Positions 22,806 through 29,165 of a stretch of 29,165 nucleotides of DNA are shown here, one piece after another. Positions within the stretch are counted from its first letter, which is position 1. Every line of letters begins with the position of its first letter. This DNA comes from CAZJFC01 sp964545245. Its GTDB lineage: Bacteria; Pseudomonadota; Alphaproteobacteria; Rickettsiales; 21-14-0-20-44-7. The stretch lies in assembly GCA_964545245.1 (NCBI GenBank), contig CAZJFC010000021.1, positions 1 to 29,165 on the forward strand, given 5' to 3'. The notes beneath the pieces are model-generated. The model saw only the letters and a program-made list of their open reading frames with translations. It was not told the origin of the DNA and did not search any database. Both the position numbers and the translations under genes were made by a program.

Positions 22806-23299
22806 TACTTTTCGTCCTTGGTTGGCGGTGTCATTAGCGGATTGAAGCTTTTGAACATGTCAAATGCCTGATTAAATAACTGCTGCTGGTTGCCCCACAT
22901 CTGTTTATAGATTTCCTCGAAAGCGGCGAACGGGTTTGGCGATGAGGTCATGGTCTGGCGCATTTCATCCTGTTTCTGGATGAATGCCTGCATGACGGAA
23001 TTGAGATAAACCGGCACGACATTTTTCAGGCTGTCGTCATAAAAGGTGATGACGCTTTTAAGGAAATCGGCCGGGAGGAGGTTTTCGCCTTTGTTTTCCT
23101 GCTCGAAAATTATCTGGGTGAGAACCTGTTTGGTGAGGTCTTCGTCGGTTTTTGCGTCCCTGACCACGAATTCCTCGCCGTTTTTGACCATGGTGCAGAG
23201 GTCGTCGAGGGTTACATAGCTGCTGATTTCAGTGTTATAGAGGCGGCGGTTCGCGTATTTCCTGATTAATGCGGGTTGTAATTTCTTGTTCTGTACCAT
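22805..23299 (-). CDS. phaR: Polyhydroxyalkanoate synthesis repressor PhaR
   Basis: 164 aa. The N-terminal DNA- and PHA-binding domain carries LIRKYANRRLYNTEISSYVT, LDDLCTMVKNGEEFVVRDAK and DLTKQVLTQIIFEQE, all signatures of PhaR (PF07879/PF05233). PhaR represses phasin and its own genes until it is titrated onto PHB granules. The Shine-Dalgarno AGGGGA before the ATG is good. It is divergent from a PhaE-like/PhaC-like pair with only 12 bases between starts, which fits a PHA metabolism locus. Confidence 0.95.
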   Translation of the reverse strand: MVQNKKLQPALIRKYANRRLYNTEISSYVTLDDLCTMVKNGEEFVVRDAKTDEDLTKQVLTQIIFEQENKGENLLPADFLKSVITFYDDSLKNVVPVYLNSVMQAFIQKQDEMRQTMTSSPNPFAAFEEIYKQMWGNQQQLFNQAFDMFKSFNPLMTPPTKDEK

Positions 23300-23311
23300 A
23301 TTATCCCCTGT

Positions 23312-23653
23312 ATGGATAGCGAAGAGCTCAATAAATTAGCTAATCAATTTATTACATTGTGGCAAGAAAATTTCGCAAAAGCAATGGCTGACCCGAAAAT
23401 CATGGAGTCCATGATGTCGGCAACCGGAAACATGCAGCAATTTTATGACAAATTCACAGCAAACAACCTCACGCCGGACTTTTTCACCAAACCCGCTCCC
23501 GCAGCCCCTTACGGCGCATATGAACCTGGCATTGATGAGTTACGCTGGCGCGAACTCCATGATAAAATTCATGAGCTTGAACAGCGGCTCGGCCAGCTTG
23601 AGAAAGGAACTGGAAGAACTCACGCAGGCGGTGGAAAGCGCGTCAAGAAGTAA
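23312..23653 (+). CDS. PhaE-like N-terminal protein or frameshifted N-terminal part of a PHA-synthase-like protein
   Basis: 113 aa. The start MDSEELNKLANQFITLWQEN, KAMADPKIMESMMSATGNMQ is helical and resembles the N-termini of PHA synthase accessory (PhaE-like) proteins. A coiled coil follows (WRELHDKIHELEQRLGQLE). After residue about 96 the frame becomes a basic, low-complexity tail (GTGRTHAGGGKRVKK). A +1 shift there would instead continue the heptads as KELEELTQAVES into the downstream hydrolase. The hydrolase frame overlaps this gene. Either the two are overlapping genes or one ancestral fused gene has been split; see the findings. No Shine-Dalgarno is seen at 23312. Confidence 0.6.
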   Translation: MDSEELNKLANQFITLWQENFAKAMADPKIMESMMSATGNMQQFYDKFTANNLTPDFFTKPAPAAPYGAYEPGIDELRWRELHDKIHELEQRLGQLEKGTGRTHAGGGKRVKK

Positions 23654-24551
23654 GCTCCTTGATTTTTATGCCGGGCTTGCGAGATATTCCGCGGCAAAAA
23701 TCCCTGAATGGCAGCCTGCCGCAAAAACCATCTGGAGCGAAGGCAGCACCCGCATTCTGGATTATGGCGGGAAGGGAACGCCGGTATTGTTCATTTCCCC
23801 GCTGATAAACCGCGCGAATATCCTCGACCTTTCCGGCGGCAGGAGCTTCATGAAATTCCTTAAAACCGTTGGCCTGCGCCCGTTATTGGTGGATTGGGGA
23901 GTCCCCGGCGCAGATGAAAAAGAATTTGGTTCAGGCGAATATATCGCGCGGCTGGAAAGTTTCTGTGCGGAGTTCGGTAAGGAAATCATCATCGGCGGAT
24001 ATTGCATGGGCGGTTTGCTGGCGCTTAAGCTGGCAAAGAAAATCAGGCCGGAGGCGCTGGTTCTGCTGGCAACCCCGTGGAATTTCCACTCGCCGGACGT
24101 GAAGCGCGTTAACCTGCGGCGCGAGGTCATGGAGGCGGCGATAGGCCGTTTTGAATATCTCCCGCATGAAGTCATCCAGTCATTGTTCCTGGTTTCGGAT
24201 ACATGGCGGGTTTATGACAAATATTCACGCTATAAGGATGAATATAACGAGATTGAGTATTGGGTGAATAACGGCGTTCCGATGAGCCTGCCGATGGCGC
24301 GTGAGTCAATCATCTCATGGGCGCTGGAAAATTCGGTCGGGAAGGGCGAATGGCTTGATGTTTCGGATATTGACGCGCCGGTTTTCCTTGCCTGCCCAAC
24401 AGCGGATAAGATAGTCCCGGTGGGTTGCTCCATCCCGCTGGCTGGACTGTTAGCCAATTCTGATGTATTTAAATTCGCGACAGGCCATGTCGGGCTGGTC
24501 ACTTCACCGGAGCTTCGCAAAAAATTTTCGGGCTGGCTAGAAGGAATTTAA
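23571..24551 (+). CDS. PHA-synthase-like (PhaC-like) alpha/beta hydrolase
   Basis: 326 aa from the ATG at 23571. The start is uncertain: ATG 23445 and GTG 23631 are alternatives, and a +1 shift from the upstream frame would join both. The alpha/beta-hydrolase core has the PHA synthase lipase-like box GGYCMGG with Cys145 as nucleophile instead of Ser, then Asp279 (CPTADKIVP) and His306 (ATGHVGLV). VPVLFISPLINRANILDLSG-like strands and LLVDWGVPG are typical of PhaC. The enzyme would polymerise (R)-3-hydroxyacyl-CoA, or act as a related acyltransferase. It is smaller than class I PhaC and closer to class III. The context next to phaR supports a role in PHA metabolism. Confidence 0.8.
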   Translation: MSLNSGSASLRKELEELTQAVESASRSKLLDFYAGLARYSAAKIPEWQPAAKTIWSEGSTRILDYGGKGTPVLFISPLINRANILDLSGGRSFMKFLKTVGLRPLLVDWGVPGADEKEFGSGEYIARLESFCAEFGKEIIIGGYCMGGLLALKLAKKIRPEALVLLATPWNFHSPDVKRVNLRREVMEAAIGRFEYLPHEVIQSLFLVSDTWRVYDKYSRYKDEYNEIEYWVNNGVPMSLPMARESIISWALENSVGKGEWLDVSDIDAPVFLACPTADKIVPVGCSIPLAGLLANSDVFKFATGHVGLVTSPELRKKFSGWLEGI

Positions 24552-24573
24552 TTTCAGGGACGTATCAACATAT

Positions 24574-25179
24574 ATGAAAATTTTTCTTACCCTTGCCTTA
24601 TTGTTTGTTTCAGTTGCCGCCAGTGCCGACGAAGCCGCTGTGCAGAAAGCCCAAAAATACCTCAATTCACTCAGCACATTTGAAGCTGACTTTACGCAAA
24701 TTGACGCGGAAGGCGGGCAGGCGGGCGGCAAATTCTCGCTCCAGCGCCCCGGCAAGTTCCGCTGGGAATATGACAAGCGCCAGCCGATACTGATAGTTTC
24801 CAACGGTAGCCAGCTTGTTTATTACGATAAGCAGCTTAAAGAGGTAACTTATACCAGCATCGAAAATTCCCTCGCCAGCTTCCTTGCAAGGAAGGAGATT
24901 AAATTTTCCGGCGATGTAAGGCTGGTAAATTCCGGCAGGGGCGACGGCAAATTATTCGTTGAGGTCGAGCAGGTCAAGAAGCCTGAGGAGGGCAAACTCA
25001 AAATGATATTCAACGAAAACCCGATGAAAATCACTGGGCTGGAAATTACCGATGCGAACGGCTATGTGACAAAAATATCTTTTTCCAATCAATCTATTGG
25101 ACAAAGAATCGCAAGTGATACTTTCATCTTCAAAGACCCGAAATTCGGCAAAAATGTCTGGGAAAGGAAAAAGAATTAA
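24574..25179 (+). CDS. lolA: Outer-membrane lipoprotein carrier protein LolA
   Basis: 201 aa. Signal peptide MKIFLTLALLFVSVAASA, with cleavage before DEA. The LolA fold is shown by YLNSLSTFEADFTQIDAEGG, GKFSLQRPGKFRWEYDKRQP, ILIVSNGSQLVYYDKQLKEV and ITGLEITDANGYVTKISF. LolA takes lipoproteins from the LolCDE transporter across the periplasm to LolB. Clients such as the DolP-like and LpoA-like lipoproteins are encoded in this window. It starts 22 bases after the PhaC-like gene and may be cotranscribed with it. Confidence 0.93.
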   Translation: MKIFLTLALLFVSVAASADEAAVQKAQKYLNSLSTFEADFTQIDAEGGQAGGKFSLQRPGKFRWEYDKRQPILIVSNGSQLVYYDKQLKEVTYTSIENSLASFLARKEIKFSGDVRLVNSGRGDGKLFVEVEQVKKPEEGKLKMIFNENPMKITGLEITDANGYVTKISFSNQSIGQRIASDTFIFKDPKFGKNVWERKKN

Positions 25180-25220
25180 ATTAAGTGGCATAAAATCATT
25201 CCAGCAATTAAAACACTCCC

Positions 25221-26195
25221 ATGAGCATTGAAAAACTAGCCGGACTGGTCGCCCCCGAAATGCAGCGGGTGAATGAGCGCATCCTTGAGCATTGCAGGAA
25301 CCATGTCGAGCTGATCCCGACAATCAGCGAGCACCTTGTTTCCGCCGGTGGCAAGCGCATCCGCCCGATGTTCACGGTGGCGGCGGCCAAACTCTGCGGA
25401 TATGAGGGCGCGCGGCACATCAACCTAGCGGCGGCGGTGGAATTCATGCACACGGCGACCCTGCTCCATGACGATGTGGTGGATGACTCGCATAAACGCC
25501 GCGGGCGGGATACGGCAAATGCGATATGGGGCAACAAATCAAGCGTATTGGTGGGGGATTACCTGCTGGGCAAGGCTTTCCAGATGATGGTGGCCGACGG
25601 CTCCCTGAATGTGCTGCGCATTCTTTCCGATGCTGCCGCGAAAATCGCCGAGGGCGAGGTTTTGCAGCTTGAACTGACCAACAACATTAACACCACACGC
25701 GAGCAATATATCGAGGTTGTCCGCGCCAAGACGGCAGAGCTTTTCGCCGCGGCCTGCGAAGTCGGCCCCGCATTATTTGACGACGCGGAGAAACAGGAAG
25801 TCTTACGCAGTTTTGGCGATAATTTCGGCATTGCCTTCCAGATAATTGACGATGCGCTGGATTATTCGGCAAACCCGGAGAAATTCGGCAAGACCGTAGG
25901 CGATGATTTCCGCGAAGGCAAAGTTACTTTGCCGGTGATTCTGGCCTATGAGGCCGCTTCCCCGCAGGATAAGGAATTCTGGCAGCGGATAATTTCCGCC
26001 GAAGATGAGGAGCGCGAGAAAGAGCTTTCCGCCGCGCGTGACAGGATACAGGCTTCCGGCGCGTTTGGCGGGGCGGTTGCGATAGCAAGGGAATATGGCA
26101 ATGAGGCTCTTGATGCGTTAAAAATATTCCCCGAAGGCGAAATTAAAGACTCCCTCACCGGGATTGTCGAGTTCTGCATCGACCGTGAATTCTAA
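25221..26195 (+). CDS. ispB: Long-chain trans-polyprenyl diphosphate synthase (octaprenyl type)
   Basis: 324 aa. It extends farnesyl diphosphate with isopentenyl diphosphate to make the ubiquinone side chain. First aspartate-rich motif DDVVD at residues 84-88 within MHTATLLHDDVVDDSHKRRG, with small residues before the motif as in long-chain enzymes. The second is DDALD at 210-214 (FQIIDDALDY). GGKRIRPM carries the conserved Lys/Arg for diphosphate binding, and KTVGDDFREGKVTLPVI is family-typical. Product length (C40 or C50) cannot be fixed from sequence alone. It follows lolA by 41 bases. Confidence 0.93.
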   Translation: MSIEKLAGLVAPEMQRVNERILEHCRNHVELIPTISEHLVSAGGKRIRPMFTVAAAKLCGYEGARHINLAAAVEFMHTATLLHDDVVDDSHKRRGRDTANAIWGNKSSVLVGDYLLGKAFQMMVADGSLNVLRILSDAAAKIAEGEVLQLELTNNINTTREQYIEVVRAKTAELFAAACEVGPALFDDAEKQEVLRSFGDNFGIAFQIIDDALDYSANPEKFGKTVGDDFREGKVTLPVILAYEAASPQDKEFWQRIISAEDEEREKELSAARDRIQASGAFGGAVAIAREYGNEALDALKIFPEGEIKDSLTGIVEFCIDREF

Positions 26196-26196
26196 T

Positions 26197-26217
26197 ATAT
26201 AATACAGTCTATTATAT
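26197..26217. repeat. AT-rich inverted repeat ATATAATA/TATTATAT
   Basis: An 8-bp perfect inverted repeat with spacer CAGTC, directly after the ispB stop. There is no T-run after it, so it is not a classical terminator. It could be a weak stem or a protein site. Confidence 0.4.
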
Positions 26218-26225
26218 CACGCACC

Positions 26226-26240
26226 TGAAGTTATACTTCA
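26226..26240. promoter_or_regulatory. Operator-like palindrome TGAAGTTATACTTCA
   Basis: Perfect 15-bp inverted repeat (TGAAGT-TAT-ACTTCA) about 95 bases upstream of the yfiR-like gene. A further palindrome, AGCAATTGCT, is at 26281-26290. Both lie in the 140-bp region that must hold the promoter of the YfiR/kinase pair. The binding factor is unknown. Confidence 0.4.
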
Positions 26241-26335
26241 CTGGGTTGTCACCCTCTCATTTCGGCTTAATCATAACTTAAGCAATTGCTGCTAATTAAT
26301 GGTCTGGAAGTTCTAAAGCTTGCTGAAGGAAAAAA

Positions 26336-26893
26336 ATGCACAGGTTTTTGTCTGCAATAGCGCTATACGTAACAACGCTATATGTGATGCTGGTGGCAAT
26401 CCCGGCGGTTGCTGCCCCTGCGAGAACCGATACTGGAGAAAAATACAAGCAGCAGGCTCTCTATCTTTATAATTTCATCAGCTATGTGGAATGGCCGGAA
26501 AAAGTTTACGAAGGCAAGCTGCCCCGCATCAATTTATGCATAATCGGCCCTGATACGCTGGGAGAATATATTGATACGGTGGCTGAAAAATCCGCCACTA
26601 TTGGAACCGCAAAAATCAACGTGATACGCAGCCCGGCGCAATCCGCACTTGCCTCATGCGATATTGCCTATATCTCCCCCTCAACCGCTTATGGTGGATA
26701 TATCGCGCAGCTTGGCTCACGCCCCGTACTGACGGTGAGCGAGGCGAAAGGCTTTGCAGGCAAAGGCGGGACAATCGGTTTTGTAATGGAAAAGGACAAG
26801 CTGGGTTTTGCGGTGAACAATGGCAGGGCAAATAAGCAGGGCCTGAAAATTTCGCCTGAGCTGCTTGAAATCGCAACGGAGGTGATTCAGTAA
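26336..26893 (+). CDS. YfiR family periplasmic regulator
   Basis: 185 aa. A signal peptide ends near AVAAPAR. The YfiR signatures QALYLYNFISYVEWPEKVY, INLCIIGPDTLGEYID, CDIAYISPS and GGTIGFVMEKDKLGFAVN are visible. In Pseudomonas, YfiR is a redox-sensitive periplasmic inhibitor of the diguanylate cyclase YfiN. Cys68 and Cys108 probably correspond to one of its disulfides; the second Cys pair is absent. Here the partner encoded immediately downstream (1-base overlap, TAATG) is a histidine kinase, not a diguanylate cyclase. The Shine-Dalgarno GAAGGA at 26325-26330 is strong. Confidence 0.9.
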   Translation: MHRFLSAIALYVTTLYVMLVAIPAVAAPARTDTGEKYKQQALYLYNFISYVEWPEKVYEGKLPRINLCIIGPDTLGEYIDTVAEKSATIGTAKINVIRSPAQSALASCDIAYISPSTAYGGYIAQLGSRPVLTVSEAKGFAGKGGTIGFVMEKDKLGFAVNNGRANKQGLKISPELLEIATEVIQ

Positions 26894-28407
26894 TGTTCGC
26901 GAAAACCTCCCTCAAGGAAAGGCTAACGGTGATAATCCTGTCAATCAGCAGCGTGGCGGTGATCCTGACCACTGTTGCGATCACCACCTATGGCATCCTG
27001 AGCATCCGCCACCGCCTTGTGCAGGAGCTTGAGATTACCGCAAACCTGACCGGTTCCCGCATTGCGACCTTTGTCAAATTCGGGCAGGAGAGGGAGAAGA
27101 TACGCGAAAGCCTTGAGATGTTCAGCACCGGCGACAAGCGGCTCCGCGCGATAACCCGCGCCTGCGTATATACGCAAAACCTTTTCGGCGATTTTGAAAT
27201 GATGGTGAAACATGTACGCAAGGACGTGAAACAGGATGAATGCCCAGGCACAAGCGAGATATTGGCCTCTCAGGGAAGCACGATGTTTGTGGACGGGCTG
27301 CTAAAATCCTATTCCCCCGTGAAGTTCAGGGATGAGAAAGTGGGATATATATTCATCGAGTCCGACCTCAGCGAGGTGGATGATTATGTCTGGAAGCAGA
27401 TAATGACGGCAGTGCTGGTGATTATGGCGGTGATAATCCTTTCATATCTGCTGGCGCTTGCCCTGCAAAGGACGATTTCCGCGCCGATATTGCACCTGTT
27501 GGAAACCACGCGCAAGGTCGCGCGGGAGCGGGATTATTCCATTCGCGCGAATAATTTTTTGCATGGGGATGATATCCGCCGGAACGAGATAAGCTCGCTG
27601 ATTGAGGCGTTCAACAACATGCTGAGCGAGGTGGAGGAGCGCAGGCAGCTTTTGCTGCGCAAGAACCAGGAACTTGTGAAAGCCAAGGAGGCGGCGGAGA
27701 TGGCGAACCGCTCGAAGTCGCAGTTTCTGGCCAGTATCTCGCATGAGCTGCGCACGCCGCTGAACGCGATAATCGGTTTTTCGGATATTATAACCAAGGA
27801 GATGATGGGGCCGATCGAGAACCGGAAATATACCGAATACGCGCGTGACATCAACGAATCCGGCGAGCACCTGCTGGGCGTTATCAACGATGTGCTGGAT
27901 ATCTCAAAGGCTGAGGCGGGCAAGCTTGAACCGGCGCTGCGTGAGATCAATATCAGGAAAAGCATTGACGAATGCGTGACCTATGTCGCAAAACGCGCGA
28001 AGGAGTCGGGGATTGAGGTGACCGTCAGCGTGCCGCCCGATTTGCCGAACATGGTTGCTGATAGGGTAATGTTCAAACGCATAATTTCCAATTTGCTCTC
28101 GAATGCGGTGAAATTCACCAATGCGGGCGGCAAGATAAGGATATACGCCGATGCGCGCAAGACCCCCGACCATAAAACCCAGTTCATTATCGTGGTTGAG
28201 GATACCGGGATCGGCATGAGCCGCGCGGATATCGAGTTTGCTTTCCACAGTTTTGTGCAGCTTGACGGCGGGCTTAACCGCAAATACGAAGGAACCGGGC
28301 TGGGGCTGCCGCTCACCAAAAAACTTGTCGAAATCCACGGCGGGAGCATCCGGCTTGACAGCACCGTCGGTGAGGGAACAAAGGCGATATTAAGGTTTTA
28401 TTCCTGA
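26893..28407 (+). CDS. Membrane sensor histidine kinase, partner of the YfiR-like protein
   Basis: 504 aa. TM1 is at about 11-36. A periplasmic sensor region follows at about 37-168 (LVQELEITANLTGSRIATFV, then YSPVKFRDEKVGYIFIESDL), similar to CHASE8-type domains paired with YfiR. TM2 is at about 169-191, and a HAMP-like linker at about 192-250. The HisKA domain has phosphoacceptor His284 (ASISHELRTPLNAI). The HATPase has an N box with Asn400/Asn404, G1 box DTGIGM (447-452) and G2 box GTGLGL (477-482). No receiver domain is fused and no response regulator gene follows. It probably signals through YfiR-dependent inhibition from the periplasm. Confidence 0.92.
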   Translation: MFAKTSLKERLTVIILSISSVAVILTTVAITTYGILSIRHRLVQELEITANLTGSRIATFVKFGQEREKIRESLEMFSTGDKRLRAITRACVYTQNLFGDFEMMVKHVRKDVKQDECPGTSEILASQGSTMFVDGLLKSYSPVKFRDEKVGYIFIESDLSEVDDYVWKQIMTAVLVIMAVIILSYLLALALQRTISAPILHLLETTRKVARERDYSIRANNFLHGDDIRRNEISSLIEAFNNMLSEVEERRQLLLRKNQELVKAKEAAEMANRSKSQFLASISHELRTPLNAIIGFSDIITKEMMGPIENRKYTEYARDINESGEHLLGVINDVLDISKAEAGKLEPALREINIRKSIDECVTYVAKRAKESGIEVTVSVPPDLPNMVADRVMFKRIISNLLSNAVKFTNAGGKIRIYADARKTPDHKTQFIIVVEDTGIGMSRADIEFAFHSFVQLDGGLNRKYEGTGLGLPLTKKLVEIHGGSIRLDSTVGEGTKAILRFYS

Positions 28408-28470
28408 CAATTTACCTCTGGCCAGTAATTTTTAATTCCAATTTAACCTTATTTCTTTAGACTGGTAACT

Positions 28471-28667
28471 GCAGGAACATTTCCTGCCGGGTCTTCAAAA
28501 AACCTGTCTGTTAGCGGCTGGCATCAGCCGGAAAATGATGCTGACTTCCCGCGCTTTATGGCCGGGAGGCGGCAATATATGTCCAAGCCTCGGCTAAAAG
28601 TTGCCGCGGTCGTCTAACAGCGATTTTTTGAACTCCCGGCTGCCAAAGGATTGGTGGCCTTTTGTTT
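28471..28667 (+). ncRNA. Candidate structured 5' leader (transcription attenuator or riboswitch) of the prepilin gene
   Basis: Hairpin A: GCAGGAA/TTCCTGC (28471-28477 with 28481-28487). Long-range stem P1: CTGTTAG (28508-28514) with CTAACAG (28614-28620). P1 encloses hairpin B (CGGCTG/CAGCCG, 28515-28530), hairpin C (TCCCG/CGGGA, 28547-28551 with 28563-28567) and hairpin D (GCGGCAA/TTGCCGC, 28569-28575 with 28601-28607). An intrinsic terminator ends it. GCCGGGAG (28561-28568) can instead pair with CTCCCGGC (28633-28640), which takes apart both hairpin C and the terminator base. This does not match any riboswitch class that I could recall. The 5' boundary and promoter are not determined. Confidence 0.6.
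28638..28667 (+). terminator. Intrinsic terminator upstream of the prepilin gene
   Basis: GGCTGCCAA (28638-28646), loop AGGA and TTGGTGGCC (28651-28659) form a 9-bp stem with two G-U pairs. TTTTGTTT follows. Only 7 bases separate its end from the prepilin Shine-Dalgarno (AGGGAG, 28675-28680). Read-through or antitermination would be needed to express that gene from an upstream promoter. Confidence 0.7.
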
Positions 28668-28684
28668 ATAACATAGGGAGTTTT

Positions 28685-29165
28685 ATGGACAGTTTGCAGT
28701 TTCAGTTACCAGTTTCAGAATTACGGAACAAAAAGCTCTCTCCTATGAGGAGAGGGTGGGGTGAGGTGCCGGAGGGAACTTCGGAAAGTAACCCTCCTCC
28801 TACTCCTCCCTCAGGGAGGAGAGCTTTTACTGCTTCCCCCCTGAGGGGGGAATACAAGGGGGGTTCACTTGGCCTAAGCCACAAAAAGGGCTTCTCCCTG
28901 ATCGAACTCTCAATCGTATTCGTAGTAATAGGCATCCTGATGACCGGCGCTATCACTTTTGTAAGCGGCTATACCAAAGGCCACCAAATCAAAGAAACCA
29001 AGATGAAGTTACAAGCTATTGAGCAGGCGCTCATAGTGCATGTACGTAAATACGGCCATGTGCCATGCCCGGCAAGCAGGACTACACAGAGGGGAACTGC
29101 CTCATTCGGAGTTTCACCGACGCTATGCAACACTGCCCCACCGGGCGGGACGGTTGATGTGAACG
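28685..29165 (+). CDS. Type IV prepilin-like/pseudopilin protein, N-terminal part, with unusual long leader
   Basis: Partial: open from the ATG at 28685 (Shine-Dalgarno AGGGAG, 4 bases away) to the window end, 160 codons. Residues 69-88 carry the prepilin peptidase site KKG/FSLIELSIVFVVIGILM. Gly69 precedes Phe70, Glu is at mature position +5, and a hydrophobic helix follows. The mature domain continues with VPCPASRTTQ and a further Cys (LCNT), suggesting a disulfide. The leader is about 69 residues instead of the usual 5-30. Residues about 16-60 are encoded by palindromic repeat sequence (28731-28852) and are Pro/Arg/Ser-rich. The protein probably belongs to a type IV pilus or a type II secretion-like machine, but the rest of that locus is outside the window. 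Confidence 0.8.
   Translation, partial: MDSLQFQLPVSELRNKKLSPMRRGWGEVPEGTSESNPPPTPPSGRRAFTASPLRGEYKGGSLGLSHKKGFSLIELSIVFVVIGILMTGAITFVSGYTKGHQIKETKMKLQAIEQALIVHVRKYGHVPCPASRTTQRGTASFGVSPTLCNTAPPGGTVDVN
28697..28718 (+). repeat. Direct repeat CAGTTTCAG x2 at the start of the prepilin leader
   Basis: CAGTTTCAG occurs at 28697-28705 and 28710-28718, 13 bases apart, in the codons just before the palindromic element. It may be part of the same inserted sequence or a local duplication. Confidence 0.4.
28731..28852. repeat. Palindromic repeat element inside the prepilin leader coding region
   Basis: A 98-bp unit has perfect 10-bp terminal inverted repeats, AAAAGCTCTC (28731-28740) and GAGAGCTTTT (28819-28828). 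Within it are hairpins CTCTCCT/AGGAGAG (28738-28754) and CTCCTCCC/GGGAGGAG (28803-28821). A third hairpin, TTCCCCCC/GGGGGGAA, follows at 28834-28852. None of this contains a stop in the prepilin frame. The composition resembles mobile palindromic intergenic repeats, although I cannot name the family. Confidence 0.7.

Noticed and set aside
26248..26270. Possible decayed third copy of the TGTCA two-hairpin repeat
   Set aside because: Only TGTCACCC and CTTAA resemble the element; neither hairpin is present.
28535..28597. 20-codon ORF (MMLTSRALWP...) in the prepilin leader, possible leader peptide
   Set aside because: It has only a weak Shine-Dalgarno and no run of one amino acid; the RNA pairings explain the sequence better.
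28702..28956. 84-aa minus-strand ORF overlapping the prepilin start
   Set aside because: It is mostly the reverse of the palindromic repeat, which is open in several frames; the prepilin frame carries a true motif.
1..29165. CRISPR arrays, tRNAs, rRNAs, insertion sequences
   Set aside because: No regularly spaced direct repeats, no tRNA T-loop/anticodon pattern and no transposase motifs were seen on either strand by eye.

Overview
The window looks like a piece of an alphaproteobacterial chromosome. This rests on the gene families present: a PhaR-type PHA regulator, a citramalate synthase, a CheY-like regulator with a GPDRRRR tail, an rsmI-yraN pair and an IspB-type long-chain prenyl synthase. 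The cell is Gram-negative: LolA, LpoA-like and DolP-like lipoproteins and a PagL-type lipid A deacylase are all encoded. The exact lineage cannot be fixed from the sequence; a free-living or predatory Micavibrio-like alphaproteobacterium is only a guess. No rRNA, tRNA, transposase or CRISPR array was seen.

Layout. 1-735 (minus) holds the N-terminal half of a GabD-like aldehyde dehydrogenase cut by the window edge, and a small unknown gene. 854-2050 is a DadA-like dehydrogenase. 2133-3338 (minus) is a tight operon of CheY-like receiver, histidine-less Hpt-like protein and Trm112-family protein. 3384-6325 (plus) is the overlapping pair cysS-cimA. 6331-14706 is an accessory block of six proteins that I do not recognise. 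It contains two minus-strand pairs (B-A and D-C, with glycine-rich membrane hairpins), a YggT gene between them, and a plus-strand pair (E-F, glutamine-rich and charged coiled-coil proteins). The D-C pair is much more AT-rich than its surroundings. 14842-18752 is an envelope cluster: rsmI, yraN, a DolP-like BON lipoprotein and a solute-binding protein on minus, with an LpoA-like lipoprotein divergent on plus. The same families cluster in E. coli. 18754-21270 holds folC, an orphan mrpEF antiporter pair and an L,D-transpeptidase-like gene. 21274-23299 (minus) holds two small basic proteins, apaG, a lipid A deacylase and phaR. 23312-26195 (plus) holds a PhaE-like N-terminal fragment, a PHA-synthase-like hydrolase, lolA and ispB. 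26336-28407 (plus) is a YfiR/sensor-kinase pair. The window ends in the 5' part of a type IV prepilin-like gene.

The strongest unexplained signals are four. (1) A structured leader at 28471-28667 lies directly upstream of the prepilin. It has a multi-hairpin core, an intrinsic terminator and an 8-bp alternative pairing that would disrupt that terminator, so it looks like a transcription attenuator or riboswitch. (2) A palindromic repeat sits in frame within the prepilin leader peptide. (3) A coiled-coil heptad pattern continues across a +1 frame change between the PhaE-like and PhaC-like reading frames. (4) The six-gene orphan block shares a perfect TCTCA-N3-TGAGA palindrome with the dadA upstream region.

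A two-hairpin repeat of about 60 bp with TGTCA/TGACA ends occurs twice, in opposite orientations. Each copy puts a T-run downstream of the neighbouring gene, so both could act as terminators.
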